NCBI GenBank assembly: GCA_964545715.1
Contig: CAZJHX010000025.1
Coordinates: forward strand, 1-64,000
Source: CAZJHX01 sp964545715
GTDB taxonomy: Bacteria > Myxococcota_A > UBA9042 > GCA-2863065
Length of the DNA stretch: 64,000 bases
Direction: 5' to 3'
Shown: piece by piece, positions 16,887 to 25,367 of the stretch
How the letters are laid out: each line of letters opens with the position of its first letter
Numbering within the stretch: position 1 is the stretch's first letter
Translations under genes and position numbers: made by a program
The notes under the pieces: generated by a model
Told to the model about the DNA's origin: nothing
Databases searched by the model: none
Seen by the model: the letters and a program-made list of their open reading frames with translations, nothing else

Positions 16887-19800
16887 ATGAACGTTCGCAT
16901 GCTGCTTATCGCGAGCTTGATCGCGGGTTTGACGGCCGGCTGTCCCGACACCACGGAGACGCCGCCGCCGCCGACCGACACCGTTCAATCGACGGATGTC
17001 GTGGATGACGAGGGCATCGTCGACAACGAGGTCGACCAGGACACCGACCAGGATCAGGTGGAGATCAGCGAGTGCGACACCGACGAGGAGTGCGTCGAGC
17101 TGCTGGGCGCGATCGACCAGTGCCAGGAGGCCAAGTGCGTGGAGTCGCCGACGAGCGCGGAGATCCGCACGTGTGAGGCGCTGCCGGCGCCGGATTTCCG
17201 GCTGTGCGACGACGGCAACGCGTGCACCGAGGAGACGGTCTGCCTGAGCGGTGAGTGCGCCGGCGGCCTGGAGATCGACTGTACGGACGACGATCAGTGC
17301 ACGGCGGACACCTGTCTGCCGGCGACCGGCTGCTCCAACCCGCCCGATGACGGCGCGGCGTGTGATGACGGCAACCAGTGCACCGAAAACGACAGCTGTT
17401 TGGAGAAGCAGTGCAACGGCACGCCGGTGGCGTCCGACGAGTGCGGCTGCCTGAGCGACGCGGACTGCCCGGCGACGGAGGATCTGTGCGCCGGCAAGCT
17501 GGTGTGCCTGGACAGCTGGTGCCAGCTGGATCCGGACTCGGTGGTGAAATGCGACGACTCGCAGGACACCGACTGCGAGAAGAGCGAGTGCCAGCCGGGT
17601 ACGGGCCAGTGCGAGCCGGCGCCCAAGAGCGGCAACAACTGCAGCGACGGCAACCCGTGCACGACGGGCGAGGCGTGCGACAACGGCGAGTGCACCGGCG
17701 GCACGACCGTATGCGACTGCACTCAGGACAGCGACTGCGAGCCCTGGGAGGACGGCAACCTGTGCAACGGCACGCTGGGCTGCAACGCGGGCAGCTGCGT
17801 GGTGGACCAGAGCACGATCATCGCGTGTGAGCAGGACGACAACACGTGCTCGGTGGCGACGTGCCAGCCGGCGGACGGCTCCTGCAAGACCGACAAGCTG
17901 AAGGCCGGGACCAGCTGCAACGACGGCAACGCGTGCACGGCGTTTGATTTCTGCAGCGGCGGCGGCGAGTGCATCGGCGAAAAGATCGGCTGCAACGACA
18001 AGAACGTCTGCACCGACGACACCTGCGACCCGGGTACGGGCTGCGTCTACACGTCGACGCTGGGTGCGTGTGACGACGGCGACGAGTGCACGGACACGGA
18101 CACCTGCAACGCGGACGGCGCCTGTGTGGGCTCGGGCATCACCTGCGACGACAGCAACGAGTGCACCGAGGACAGCTGCGACCCCACGTCCGGGTGCGTG
18201 TACACGCCGACGGCGGCCGCCTGCGACGACGGCAACGCCTGCACGGACGTGGACACCTGTGTGGACGGGACGTGCGCCGGCACCCCGATCGTGTGCGACG
18301 ACCTGTTGGACTGCACGGACAACTCCTGTGACCCCGAGCTCGGCTGCATCGTGTTCAACAACACCAACAGCTGTGACGACGGCGACCCCTGCACGCTGGA
18401 TGACGTGTGCGCCCAGGGCCTGTGCGCGGGCACGCCGAACACCTGTGACGACGGCAACGTCTGCACCGACGACTCGTGCGCGCCGGGCGTCGGGTGTGAG
18501 AACACCGACAACACCCTGGACTGCGACGACGAAGACGCGTGCACCCAGAGCGACGTGTGCGCCGACGGGATCTGCGCGGGCGAGGCGATCAAGGACTGCC
18601 TGCCCAACTGCGGCGACAACCTCTGCGACGACGGCGACGGCGAGCACTGCAGCAACTGCCCGCAGGACTGCGGCGTGTGCGACGGCGACTGCTGTGAGTC
18701 CAACGGGACGACGGGCTGTCAGGACGAGACGGTGACCCAGTGCGTGTGCGACCTGGACAGCTACTGCTGCGACACCGACTGGGACGATCTGTGCGTCGGT
18801 ACCGCGGTCGATGAGTGCGCGCTGGACTGCGTGGCGTGCGGTGACAGCCAGTGCACGGGTGACGAGACATGCGTGACCTGCCAGCAGGACTGCGGCTCGT
18901 GCCTGGGTGACTGCTGCGAGGACAACGGCACGCTCGGGTGCTCGGACGACGACGTGACCGCGTGCGTGTGCGCCATCGACGACTTCTGCTGCACCAACAC
19001 ATGGGACGGCGTCTGCACCGGCATCGCCAGCGCTGAGTGCGGCGCGACCTGCAACGTGCCCGGTCCGGACATCAACTGCGGCGACAACGTGTGCGGCGGC
19101 GACGAGCACTGCGGCAACTGCGCTCAGGACTGCGGCGCGTGCGAGGGCAGCTGCTGCTCGCCCAACGGCAGTCCGGGCTGCGACCAGCCGCTGGTGACCA
19201 CCATGGTGTGCAGCGTGGACAGCTACTGCTGCGACACCGCGTGGGACAACACGTGCGTGGCGGCGGCGGCGGACCTGGACGCGTACTGCCCGGTGTGCGG
19301 CGATGGGATCTGCGATCCGGATGCGTCCGAGAACTGCGCGACCTGCCAGGCGGACTGCGGCTCGTGTGTGGGTGATTGCTGCGACGCCAACGGCACCGTG
19401 GGCTGCGTGGACGACGCCGTGACGGCGTGCGTGTGCGCCATCGACGACTTCTGCTGCAACAACGAATGGGACGGCTTGTGCGTCGGCGAGGCGGTCAGCG
19501 AGTGCGGTCAGCAGTGCGTGATCTGCGGCGACGGCCAGTGCCAGGGCGATGAGACGCTGGCGTCGTGCCCGACCGACTGCAGCGTGTGCGGCGACGGTGA
19601 GTGCACCGGCGACGAGAACTGCGGGCTGTGTCCCGGCGACTGCGGCACATGCGAGGGCAGCTGCTGCGAGGACAACGGGACGCCTGGTTGCGACCAGCCG
19701 GATGTGGCTGAGCAGATCTGTGGCACCGACCCGTTCTGCTGCGACACCGCGTGGGACAGCCAGTGCGCGACCTCGGCACTGCTGACGGGCGCCTACTGCC

Positions 19801-21815
19801 CCGAGTGCGGCGACGACATCTGCGACGCGGACGCGGCCGAGAACTGCAGCACCTGCGCTGCGGACTGCGGGGCCTGCGCGGGCGACTGCTGCGCGGACAA
19901 CGGCAGCGCCGGCTGCGTGGATCCCGACGTGACGGCGTGTGTGTGCGCCATCGATGACTTCTGCTGCAACAACGCATGGGACGGCGTGTGCACCGGGCTG
20001 GCCGGCGGAGAGTGCGGCGTGGCGTGCGACGTGCCCCCGCCGGCGCTGGACTGCGGCAACAATGTCTGCGACCTGGACGAGACCTGCTCGAGCTGTGCGG
20101 CGGACTGCGGCGCGTGCACGGGCGTGTGCTGCGAGGGCAACGGGACGCCGGGCTGTGACCAGTCAGACGTGACCGAGGGCGTGTGCGGCCAGGACAGCTA
20201 CTGCTGCACGGTGGAGTGGGACAACGTCTGCGCGGCGGCGGCGGTGGAGTGGGGTACCGAGTGCCCGATCTGCGGCGACGACGTGTGCAGCGGCGACGAG
20301 AACTGCAGCAACTGCTGGACGGACTGCGGCGCCTGCGAGGGCAGCTGCTGCGAGGACAACGGCACCATCGGCTGTGTGGATCCCAACGTCATGACCTGCA
20401 CTTGCGATATCGACAGCACCTGCTGCACGGGCAGCTGGACGGCGGCATGCGCCAAGATCGGGCTGGAGCAATGCAACGCGGGCGGCTCGTGCACGCTGCC
20501 GGGCGAGAGCTGCTGCGGGCCCAACGGGTCGGTCGGGTGCGAGGCTCAGGACATCCAGGGCTGCGTCTGCTCCCAGAAGAGCGAGTGCTGCACCGGCTCG
20601 TGGGACGCGAGCTGTGTCGCGTTGGCGCGGGGCTGCGGGGCCTGCCAGGGCGACTGCTGCGACATCAACCCCGGCGGCGGGTGCGGCGACGACAGCGTCA
20701 ACAGCTGCGTCTGTGACGTGATGCCGGGCTGCTGCTCGGGGGAGTGGGGCGAGGACTGCATCGAGGCGGCGTTTGCCAACTGCGGCGCGGTCTGCGAGGC
20801 CCCGGCGCCCGACATCGACTGCGGCAACGGCGTGTGTGGCGGCGACGAGACCTGCGCCAGCTGCCCGGCGGACTGCGGCGCCTGTGACGGCGGCTGCTGC
20901 GTGCAGGGCGACACCCCGGGCTGCAACCAGGGCGACGTGGCCAGCTGCGTGTGCGCCAATGACTCCTACTGCTGCGAGGTTGCGTGGGACGAGCTCTGCG
21001 TGACGGCGGCGCGCGAAGAGTGCGGCGCCTGCCAGGACGATTGCTGCGACCTGAACGGCACCGGCGGCTGTGAGGACACCAAGGTCAACGACTGCGTGTG
21101 CGGCATCGACGAGAGCTGCTGCGACGGCGCGTGGGACGAGGACTGCATCGAGATCGCGGACGCCATGTGCGGGGCGGCCTGCCCGGCGCCGCCGCAGGAC
21201 ATCAACTGCGGCGACAACGTCTGCGCGGGCGACGAGACCTGCTCCAGCTGCGCGGCGGACTGCGGCGCCTGCACGGGCGGCTGCTGTGCGGCCAACGACA
21301 CCGGCGGCTGCGTCGACGACGACATCGCGGCGTGCGTCTGCGCGCAGGACAGCTACTGCTGTGACACCGAGTGGGACGAGCTGTGCGTGACGGCGGCGCG
21401 CGACGAGTGCGGCGCCTGCCAGGGCGACTGCTGCGAGATCAACGCGGGCGGCGGGTGCAAGGACGTCACCGTGCAGAACTGCACCTGCGACATCATGCCG
21501 GGCTGCTGCTCGGGCGAGTGGGGCGAGGACTGCGTCGAGGTGGCCTTTGCCCAGTGCAGCGCGGTGTGCGAGGTGCCGCCGCTGGCCCTGGACTGCGGCA
21601 ACGACGTCTGCGGCGGCGACGAGACGTGCAGCAACTGCCCGGCGGACTGCGGGGCGTGCGCGGGTGATTGCTGTGCTGAGAACGGCTCGGCCGGGTGCTC
21701 GGACAATACGGTGACCGCGTGCGTGTGCGCCAACGACTCGTACTGCTGCGACACCGACTGGGACAACAACTGCGTGGCAGCCGCGACCGAGGACTGCTCG
21801 CTCGTTTGCCCGTAA
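16887..21815 (+). CDS. Giant cysteine-repeat surface lipoprotein
   Basis: 1642 aa. The ATG at 16887 is chosen because GGAGGAG lies 10 bases upstream and it gives a proper lipoprotein signal (MNVRMLLIASLIAGLTAGC); an in-frame ATG at 16860 has neither. After an acidic Thr/Asp/Pro tether come two repeat regions. Residues about 106-565 hold some 13 CDDGNACTxxDxC units. Residues about 573-1640 alternate about 12 CGDxxCxxxExCxxCxxDCG units with 15 CVCxxDxxCCxxxWDxxC units. Cys makes up a very large share of the protein, almost always in even-numbered sets, so extensive disulfide bonding outside the cytoplasm is expected. The first repeat type is common in Myxococcota; the Trp-Asp type I cannot name. 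Possible roles are adhesion, a stalk-like surface structure, or metal binding. Confidence 0.85.
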   Translation: MNVRMLLIASLIAGLTAGCPDTTETPPPPTDTVQSTDVVDDEGIVDNEVDQDTDQDQVEISECDTDEECVELLGAIDQCQEAKCVESPTSAEIRTCEALPAPDFRLCDDGNACTEETVCLSGECAGGLEIDCTDDDQCTADTCLPATGCSNPPDDGAACDDGNQCTENDSCLEKQCNGTPVASDECGCLSDADCPATEDLCAGKLVCLDSWCQLDPDSVVKCDDSQDTDCEKSECQPGTGQCEPAPKSGNNCSDGNPCTTGEACDNGECTGGTTVCDCTQDSDCEPWEDGNLCNGTLGCNAGSCVVDQSTIIACEQDDNTCSVATCQPADGSCKTDKLKAGTSCNDGNACTAFDFCSGGGECIGEKIGCNDKNVCTDDTCDPGTGCVYTSTLGACDDGDECTDTDTCNADGACVGSGITCDDSNECTEDSCDPTSGCVYTPTAAACDDGNACTDVDTCVDGTCAGTPIVCDDLLDCTDNSCDPELGCIVFNNTNSCDDGDPCTLDDVCAQGLCAGTPNTCDDGNVCTDDSCAPGVGCENTDNTLDCDDEDACTQSDVCADGICAGEAIKDCLPNCGDNLCDDGDGEHCSNCPQDCGVCDGDCCESNGTTGCQDETVTQCVCDLDSYCCDTDWDDLCVGTAVDECALDCVACGDSQCTGDETCVTCQQDCGSCLGDCCEDNGTLGCSDDDVTACVCAIDDFCCTNTWDGVCTGIASAECGATCNVPGPDINCGDNVCGGDEHCGNCAQDCGACEGSCCSPNGSPGCDQPLVTTMVCSVDSYCCDTAWDNTCVAAAADLDAYCPVCGDGICDPDASENCATCQADCGSCVGDCCDANGTVGCVDDAVTACVCAIDDFCCNNEWDGLCVGEAVSECGQQCVICGDGQCQGDETLASCPTDCSVCGDGECTGDENCGLCPGDCGTCEGSCCEDNGTPGCDQPDVAEQICGTDPFCCDTAWDSQCATSALLTGAYCPECGDDICDADAAENCSTCAADCGACAGDCCADNGSAGCVDPDVTACVCAIDDFCCNNAWDGVCTGLAGGECGVACDVPPPALDCGNNVCDLDETCSSCAADCGACTGVCCEGNGTPGCDQSDVTEGVCGQDSYCCTVEWDNVCAAAAVEWGTECPICGDDVCSGDENCSNCWTDCGACEGSCCEDNGTIGCVDPNVMTCTCDIDSTCCTGSWTAACAKIGLEQCNAGGSCTLPGESCCGPNGSVGCEAQDIQGCVCSQKSECCTGSWDASCVALARGCGACQGDCCDINPGGGCGDDSVNSCVCDVMPGCCSGEWGEDCIEAAFANCGAVCEAPAPDIDCGNGVCGGDETCASCPADCGACDGGCCVQGDTPGCNQGDVASCVCANDSYCCEVAWDELCVTAAREECGACQDDCCDLNGTGGCEDTKVNDCVCGIDESCCDGAWDEDCIEIADAMCGAACPAPPQDINCGDNVCAGDETCSSCAADCGACTGGCCAANDTGGCVDDDIAACVCAQDSYCCDTEWDELCVTAARDECGACQGDCCEINAGGGCKDVTVQNCTCDIMPGCCSGEWGEDCVEVAFAQCSAVCEVPPLALDCGNDVCGGDETCSNCPADCGACAGDCCAENGSAGCSDNTVTACVCANDSYCCDTDWDNNCVAAATEDCSLVCP
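17206..18580 (+). repeat. CDDGNACT-type protein repeat region
   Basis: About 13 coding units with the pattern CDDGNACTxxDxC, spaced roughly 30-40 codons apart. They are repetitive at DNA level as well (recurrent 'gacgacggcaac' blocks), so slippage and recombination in this region are likely. Confidence 0.8.
18605..21812 (+). repeat. Alternating CGDxxC and CVC-CC-WD repeat region
   Basis: Fifteen units of CVCxxDxxCCxxxWDxxC and about twelve of CGDxxCxxxExCxxCxxDCG. The early part alternates them one to one. From about 20590 some Trp-Asp units follow one another directly (joined by GACQGDCC-type links), which suggests partial duplication of a two-module block. Confidence 0.8.
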
Positions 21816-21839
21816 CAGGCTAGCCTCAGCAGGCACACC

Positions 21840-22847
21840 ATGAAGACCTTTTTGTCAGTAGCCGCGTGCACGCTGCTCATCGCGGGCAGCGCACATGCGC
21901 ACCGTGTCGGCTTGTCGATCGGCAACTACACGATCTCGGGCGACACCATCTCCGCGGAGTTGAGCTTCAAAAAGAAGGAGACGGACGCCGCGTTCCCGGA
22001 CGGTGGTTGGTCCAAAGCGATCATGGCGGGCATCCTGGTGACGTCCGGCGGCAAGCCGTGTGAGCCCACGCTGCACGACGACCGCGCTCGCGGCCACGGA
22101 GAGGGCCTGCGGGGCAGCTTCAAGTGCGCGGCGCCCATCGAAGAGCTGGAGATGACCTTTCCAATCATCGAGCAGCTGGCGACCGGCCACCGCCACGTGG
22201 TGCATATGCATGCGGGGGACCTGGCCCAGCGCAAGATCGCGCAGAAGGGCAGCACGTTGAAATTCTCGGTGGACCCGGACGCCATGGCGGACGAGGAGAT
22301 CAGCCCGTTTGCCGACTTCTTCATCATCGGCATCGAGCACATCGCGCTGGGCTTCGACCACCTGATCTTTTTGCTGGCGCTCTTCTTGGTGGCCGGATCG
22401 GTGCGCGCCTACGTGCTCATGATCACCGCCTTTACATTGGCGCACTCCGTCACGCTGGCGCTGGCAGTCATGGAGATCTACGCGCCGTCCGGCGAGTTCG
22501 TGGAGCCGGTGATCGCCTTGTCGATCGCATGGGTCGGCGTGGAGAATTTCATCGTCAAGAGCGTGGACAAGCGCTGGATCTTGACGCTGTGCTTCGGGCT
22601 GATCCACGGCTTCGGCTTTGCAGGCGCGCTGGGCGACGTGGGGCTGCCGCCGGACAACATCCCGATGTCGCTGCTGGCGTTCAACCTGGGCGTCGAGGCC
22701 GGCCAGTTGGCCATTTTGGCGATCGTGCTGCCCGCGCTGATCACGGCGCGCAAGGAGCCCTGGTTCAATGCGCGGGTTGTCCCGGCGCTGAACGTCGCGG
22801 TGATCCTCATCGGCAGCTACTGGTTCATCGAGCGCGTCTTCCTGTAG
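21840..22847 (+). CDS. HupE/UreJ-like membrane protein
   Basis: 335 aa. A signal peptide (1-20, ending AHA) and an exported N-terminal domain of about 140 residues precede a membrane domain of about six helices. The latter contains the family landmarks FIIGIEHIALGFDHLIFLLA, FTLAHSVTLALAV and FGLIHGFGFAGAL with its conserved His residues. HupE/UreJ proteins are associated with nickel or cobalt uptake in some bacteria, but this variant with an N-terminal extracytoplasmic domain (HupE/UreJ_2 type) is of uncertain function. It follows the Cys-rich lipoprotein by 24 bp, so it is probably in the same transcription unit. The conserved His pattern would suit metal binding. Confidence 0.82.
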   Translation: MKTFLSVAACTLLIAGSAHAHRVGLSIGNYTISGDTISAELSFKKKETDAAFPDGGWSKAIMAGILVTSGGKPCEPTLHDDRARGHGEGLRGSFKCAAPIEELEMTFPIIEQLATGHRHVVHMHAGDLAQRKIAQKGSTLKFSVDPDAMADEEISPFADFFIIGIEHIALGFDHLIFLLALFLVAGSVRAYVLMITAFTLAHSVTLALAVMEIYAPSGEFVEPVIALSIAWVGVENFIVKSVDKRWILTLCFGLIHGFGFAGALGDVGLPPDNIPMSLLAFNLGVEAGQLAILAIVLPALITARKEPWFNARVVPALNVAVILIGSYWFIERVFL

Positions 22848-22858
22848 ACTCGCCGGCT

Positions 22859-23428
22859 ATGGCGAAATACGAGCTCACCTGGATCAACAAGAACGCAGAG
22901 GAGGGTCCGGTCTTTCAGATCGGGCGGGACGTCTACCACCGGGAGCGTGCGGGCAAAGCGCTGATCCGGTTGCCGGCCGTCGAGTCCTACCCGGGGCGCG
23001 TCGCTGACACCGCGATCGAGGCCTTTACAACGTGCGCGCGGGAGTGGGGAGCGCCGATCACGTTCATCATCGAGCCCAACCTCTCCAAGCCGCCGGCTGC
23101 GCGCTTTCTTTTTGAGTGGAGCCGCACGACGTACGCCAACGGGGCGGTCGAGCAGTGCTACATGAAGACCAGCAACACGGTCACTCGGCTCATGGGCAAG
23201 GTGGTGCTACGCCTGTTTACGGACGGGTCGATGCCGTTTGAGGCGATCGAGGGCGAAGAGGCGCTGCAAAACAAGATCAACACGCTGGACCTGAGCTGCC
23301 CGCGAGAAGGCTGGGTGGCCCCGGCGACTGGTCAGGCGATGGTGCTGGCCTCTGAGGCGCCACCGTCGCTGATGCGCTCGCTGTTTCGCCGCGCGGCGCG
23401 TCGCCTGGGCCTGCGCGGGGAGAAATGA
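22859..23428 (+). CDS. Hypothetical protein, possible STAS/SpoIIAA-like fold
   Basis: 189 aa from the ATG at 22859, 11 bp after the HupE stop. There is no signal peptide or TM segment. The middle (CAREWGAPITFIIEPN, then ARFLFEWSRTTYANGAV) has the strand-helix rhythm of small regulatory STAS/SpoIIAA-type domains, but I see no diagnostic motif and do not claim the family. The last 25 residues are Arg-rich (RSLFRRAARRLGLRGEK). It overlaps nth by four bases (ATGA), so it is translated with it. Confidence 0.65.
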   Translation: MAKYELTWINKNAEEGPVFQIGRDVYHRERAGKALIRLPAVESYPGRVADTAIEAFTTCAREWGAPITFIIEPNLSKPPAARFLFEWSRTTYANGAVEQCYMKTSNTVTRLMGKVVLRLFTDGSMPFEAIEGEEALQNKINTLDLSCPREGWVAPATGQAMVLASEAPPSLMRSLFRRAARRLGLRGEK

Positions 23429-24117
23429 CGGACGAGATCACGGCGCGGCTGACCGTCGCGATCCCAAAGCCGCCGTGTGACCTGGACTTCGAGACCGGCT
23501 GGCAGCTGCTGGTGGCCACGATTCTGGCCGCTCAGAGCACCGACAAGCTGATCAACACGGTCACGCCAAAGTTGTTTGCCAAGTGGCCCACGCCGGCGGA
23601 TCTGGCGGCGGCAGACCGTGAGGATGTCGAGGCCATGGTCCACTCCACGGGCTTCTTTAGAAACAAAGCCAAAGCGATTCAAGGCGCGGCGCAGAAGATC
23701 GTGACCGACTTCGGGGGCGAGGTGCCGACCGACATGAAGTCGCTGATCAGCCTGCCCGGAGTCGCGCGCAAGACCGCCAATGTCGTGCTGGGCGTCGCGT
23801 ATCGCATCCCTGGCGGCATGGCCGTCGACACGCACGCGAAGCGGATCTCCAACCGGCTGGGACTGACCAAAGAGACCAACCCCGCGAAGGTAGAGCGCGA
23901 CCTGTGCAAGCGCTGGCCACAAGATGACTGGATCGACATGAGCCATCGCCTGATCCTGCACGGCCGCTACATCTGCAAAGCGCGGGCGCCCCAGTGCAGC
24001 GCATGCCCGCTCAACGAGGTCTGCCCGGTGGCCGAGGACGTGCCGATCGGGTCCTGGCAGGACCGAGCCGAGGCCGAGGGCGTCATCGTGATGTCGCGCG
24101 GTGCGGCCGCCACGTGA
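23425..24117 (+). CDS. nth: Endonuclease III (DNA glycosylase/AP lyase)
   Basis: 230 aa, with all features of base-excision repair Nth. The helix-hairpin-helix SLPGVARKTANVV carries the catalytic Lys116, and the catalytic Asp135 lies in AVDTHAKRIS. The C-terminal iron-sulfur loop has the spacing C-x6-C-x2-C-x5-C (CKARAPQCSACPLNEVC). It removes oxidised pyrimidines from DNA and cleaves the abasic site. The start overlaps the upstream hypothetical gene. The extra 25-30 residues after the cluster are unremarkable. Confidence 0.95.
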   Translation: MTDEITARLTVAIPKPPCDLDFETGWQLLVATILAAQSTDKLINTVTPKLFAKWPTPADLAAADREDVEAMVHSTGFFRNKAKAIQGAAQKIVTDFGGEVPTDMKSLISLPGVARKTANVVLGVAYRIPGGMAVDTHAKRISNRLGLTKETNPAKVERDLCKRWPQDDWIDMSHRLILHGRYICKARAPQCSACPLNEVCPVAEDVPIGSWQDRAEAEGVIVMSRGAAAT

Positions 24118-24226
24118 CAAACGTCACATCGAGACTCGCGCCGACACGGTGACCCTCTGATTTAACAGGCACTTAGCCACTGGCACACGTCGTGCTCTCC
24201 CAGCGCCCATACACAGGGAGGACATC

Positions 24227-24880
24227 ATGACGGTTATGGCGACACAGGCGCCCACACAGGTACTTCGAGGTCTTCGATTCGCGGCGGCGGACGCGCGCTC
24301 GGCGCCGGGGCTGATCGACGGGCTGGCAGAGTCACAGGGCCGGGTCTTCGCTGCGCTGGCCAGCCGTGAGCTGCGACGCAGCCGGGCGTTTCGACAGCTG
24401 TTCGCCATTCTCTCAGAACGCGCCGGCGGCGGGGTCGAGCTGCGCTTTGGCAAGCACGCATGCGGGTTCTTTGCAGCCATGAACGGCAACAACATCGACA
24501 TGGACGACCTACGGGTGTTGCCGACGAACCGGGTGGGCGCGCACGTAACCCCTGCGGAGCTGCTCATGCACTTGCTCGAGCATCGGCTGGGGCTCACGCG
24601 CGCCCTGACAAAGCGCAACGGACTGGACTGGCAGCTCACACCGGGCCGGTACGGCAATCAGTATCGGGCCGAGCTGGGGCTGCCGCCGCTGATGCGGTTG
24701 ACTTTGCAGTCGACGGGCGGCAGCGGTCCCAAGCGCCGCTCGGAGTTTGTCGCGGTGGACCAGACGGGCATGCGGACACGAATCGGCGGTATCCCGTCCG
24801 CCAAGCACCTGTGCGCGATCGCGCCGTTTCAGCCGGGCGCAACCAGGGTGAGCTGGGGGTGGACGCCGCTTTGGCGTTGA
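24227..24880 (+). CDS. Hypothetical protein with an HLLEH motif
   Basis: 217 aa. GGGAGG lies 5 bases before the ATG. No signal peptide is obvious. The central stretch NGNNIDMDDLRVLPTN...VTPAELLMHLLEHRLG has the arrangement of zincin-like families in which a strand is followed by a metal-binding helix. The residues present (His115, Glu118, His119) make H-x-x-E-H, the inverse of HExxH. A basic C-terminal half with GGSGPKRRSEFVAVD follows. I do not recognise the family; a degenerate metallopeptidase or toxin-like domain is possible. The 109 bp upstream contain no gene. Confidence 0.6.
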   Translation: MTVMATQAPTQVLRGLRFAAADARSAPGLIDGLAESQGRVFAALASRELRRSRAFRQLFAILSERAGGGVELRFGKHACGFFAAMNGNNIDMDDLRVLPTNRVGAHVTPAELLMHLLEHRLGLTRALTKRNGLDWQLTPGRYGNQYRAELGLPPLMRLTLQSTGGSGPKRRSEFVAVDQTGMRTRIGGIPSAKHLCAIAPFQPGATRVSWGWTPLWR

Positions 24881-24908
24881 CCCACAGAGCCGGTAAACTT
24901 CGGCGACA

Positions 24909-25367
24909 ATGAGCGCACACATCACACGGCTATCCATCGCGTTTCTGATCTGCTGGGGCGGCTGCCAGGACGCCAAGGACAAAGTCCAGGCTGTCGTGGA
25001 CTCCCCCGCCGCCAGAGCAGCCATCGAGATCGGCAAGGCGCTGAACGACGCCGTCGAGAGGGACACCAGCATCGAGCCCATCTACGAGCCGCTGGACGAT
25101 CAAGCCGCCATCGACGAGACCGACGCGGCGATCAAGGACATGGCGCGCGTCGAGGTCATCGACGGCCTGACCATCGGCATGGAAGACATGGCGCGCACGG
25201 ACACCCAGAAACACGAGACGCGGTCCGGCTTTCTGGTCCTGTGGCGGCAGGGCAGCCACCGCGTGGGCTTTGTGTATCGCACGAGCCGCACGATCGACCT
25301 GGCCCAACTGGCAAACGACGCCCCGCGCTTGATCTCGCTGGCCCGAAGAGCGGCGGGGGCCGAGTGA
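24909..25367 (+). CDS. Small lipoprotein, function unknown
   Basis: 152 aa with a short hydrophobic signal ending in CWGGC (Cys19), consistent with a lipobox of unusual composition. The mature protein is helical and acidic in the first half (AAIDETDAAIKDMARVEVIDG) and ends in a basic helix (RLISLARRAAGAE). No family recognised. It overlaps the start of the Rieske oxygenase gene by four bases (GTGA), so the two are likely coupled. Confidence 0.6.
   Translation: MSAHITRLSIAFLICWGGCQDAKDKVQAVVDSPAARAAIEIGKALNDAVERDTSIEPIYEPLDDQAAIDETDAAIKDMARVEVIDGLTIGMEDMARTDTQKHETRSGFLVLWRQGSHRVGFVYRTSRTIDLAQLANDAPRLISLARRAAGAE

Noticed and set aside
15543..19109. A 1188-codon open frame on the minus strand, and similar long antisense frames at 505-2904, 3382-5496, 20163-21836 and 30197-33052
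   Set aside because: They mirror strong coding frames on the other strand. Their translations are low-complexity Ala/Val/Arg/Leu-rich sequences with no family motifs or ribosome-binding sites, as expected for antisense frames in GC-rich DNA with few stop codons.
17206..21812. Regularly spaced repeats resembling a CRISPR array
   Set aside because: The repeats are in-frame codons for Cys modules, vary in sequence and spacing, and have no constant spacer/repeat boundary or cas genes.
23425..24117. MutY or another HhH glycosylase instead of Nth
   Set aside because: The catalytic Lys is present, the length is short, and there is no C-terminal MutT-like domain.
24564..24590. M16 (pitrilysin) peptidase from the HLLEH motif
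   Set aside because: M16 domains are much longer and have a distant Glu in a conserved context; a 217-aa protein with only this motif does not support the assignment.
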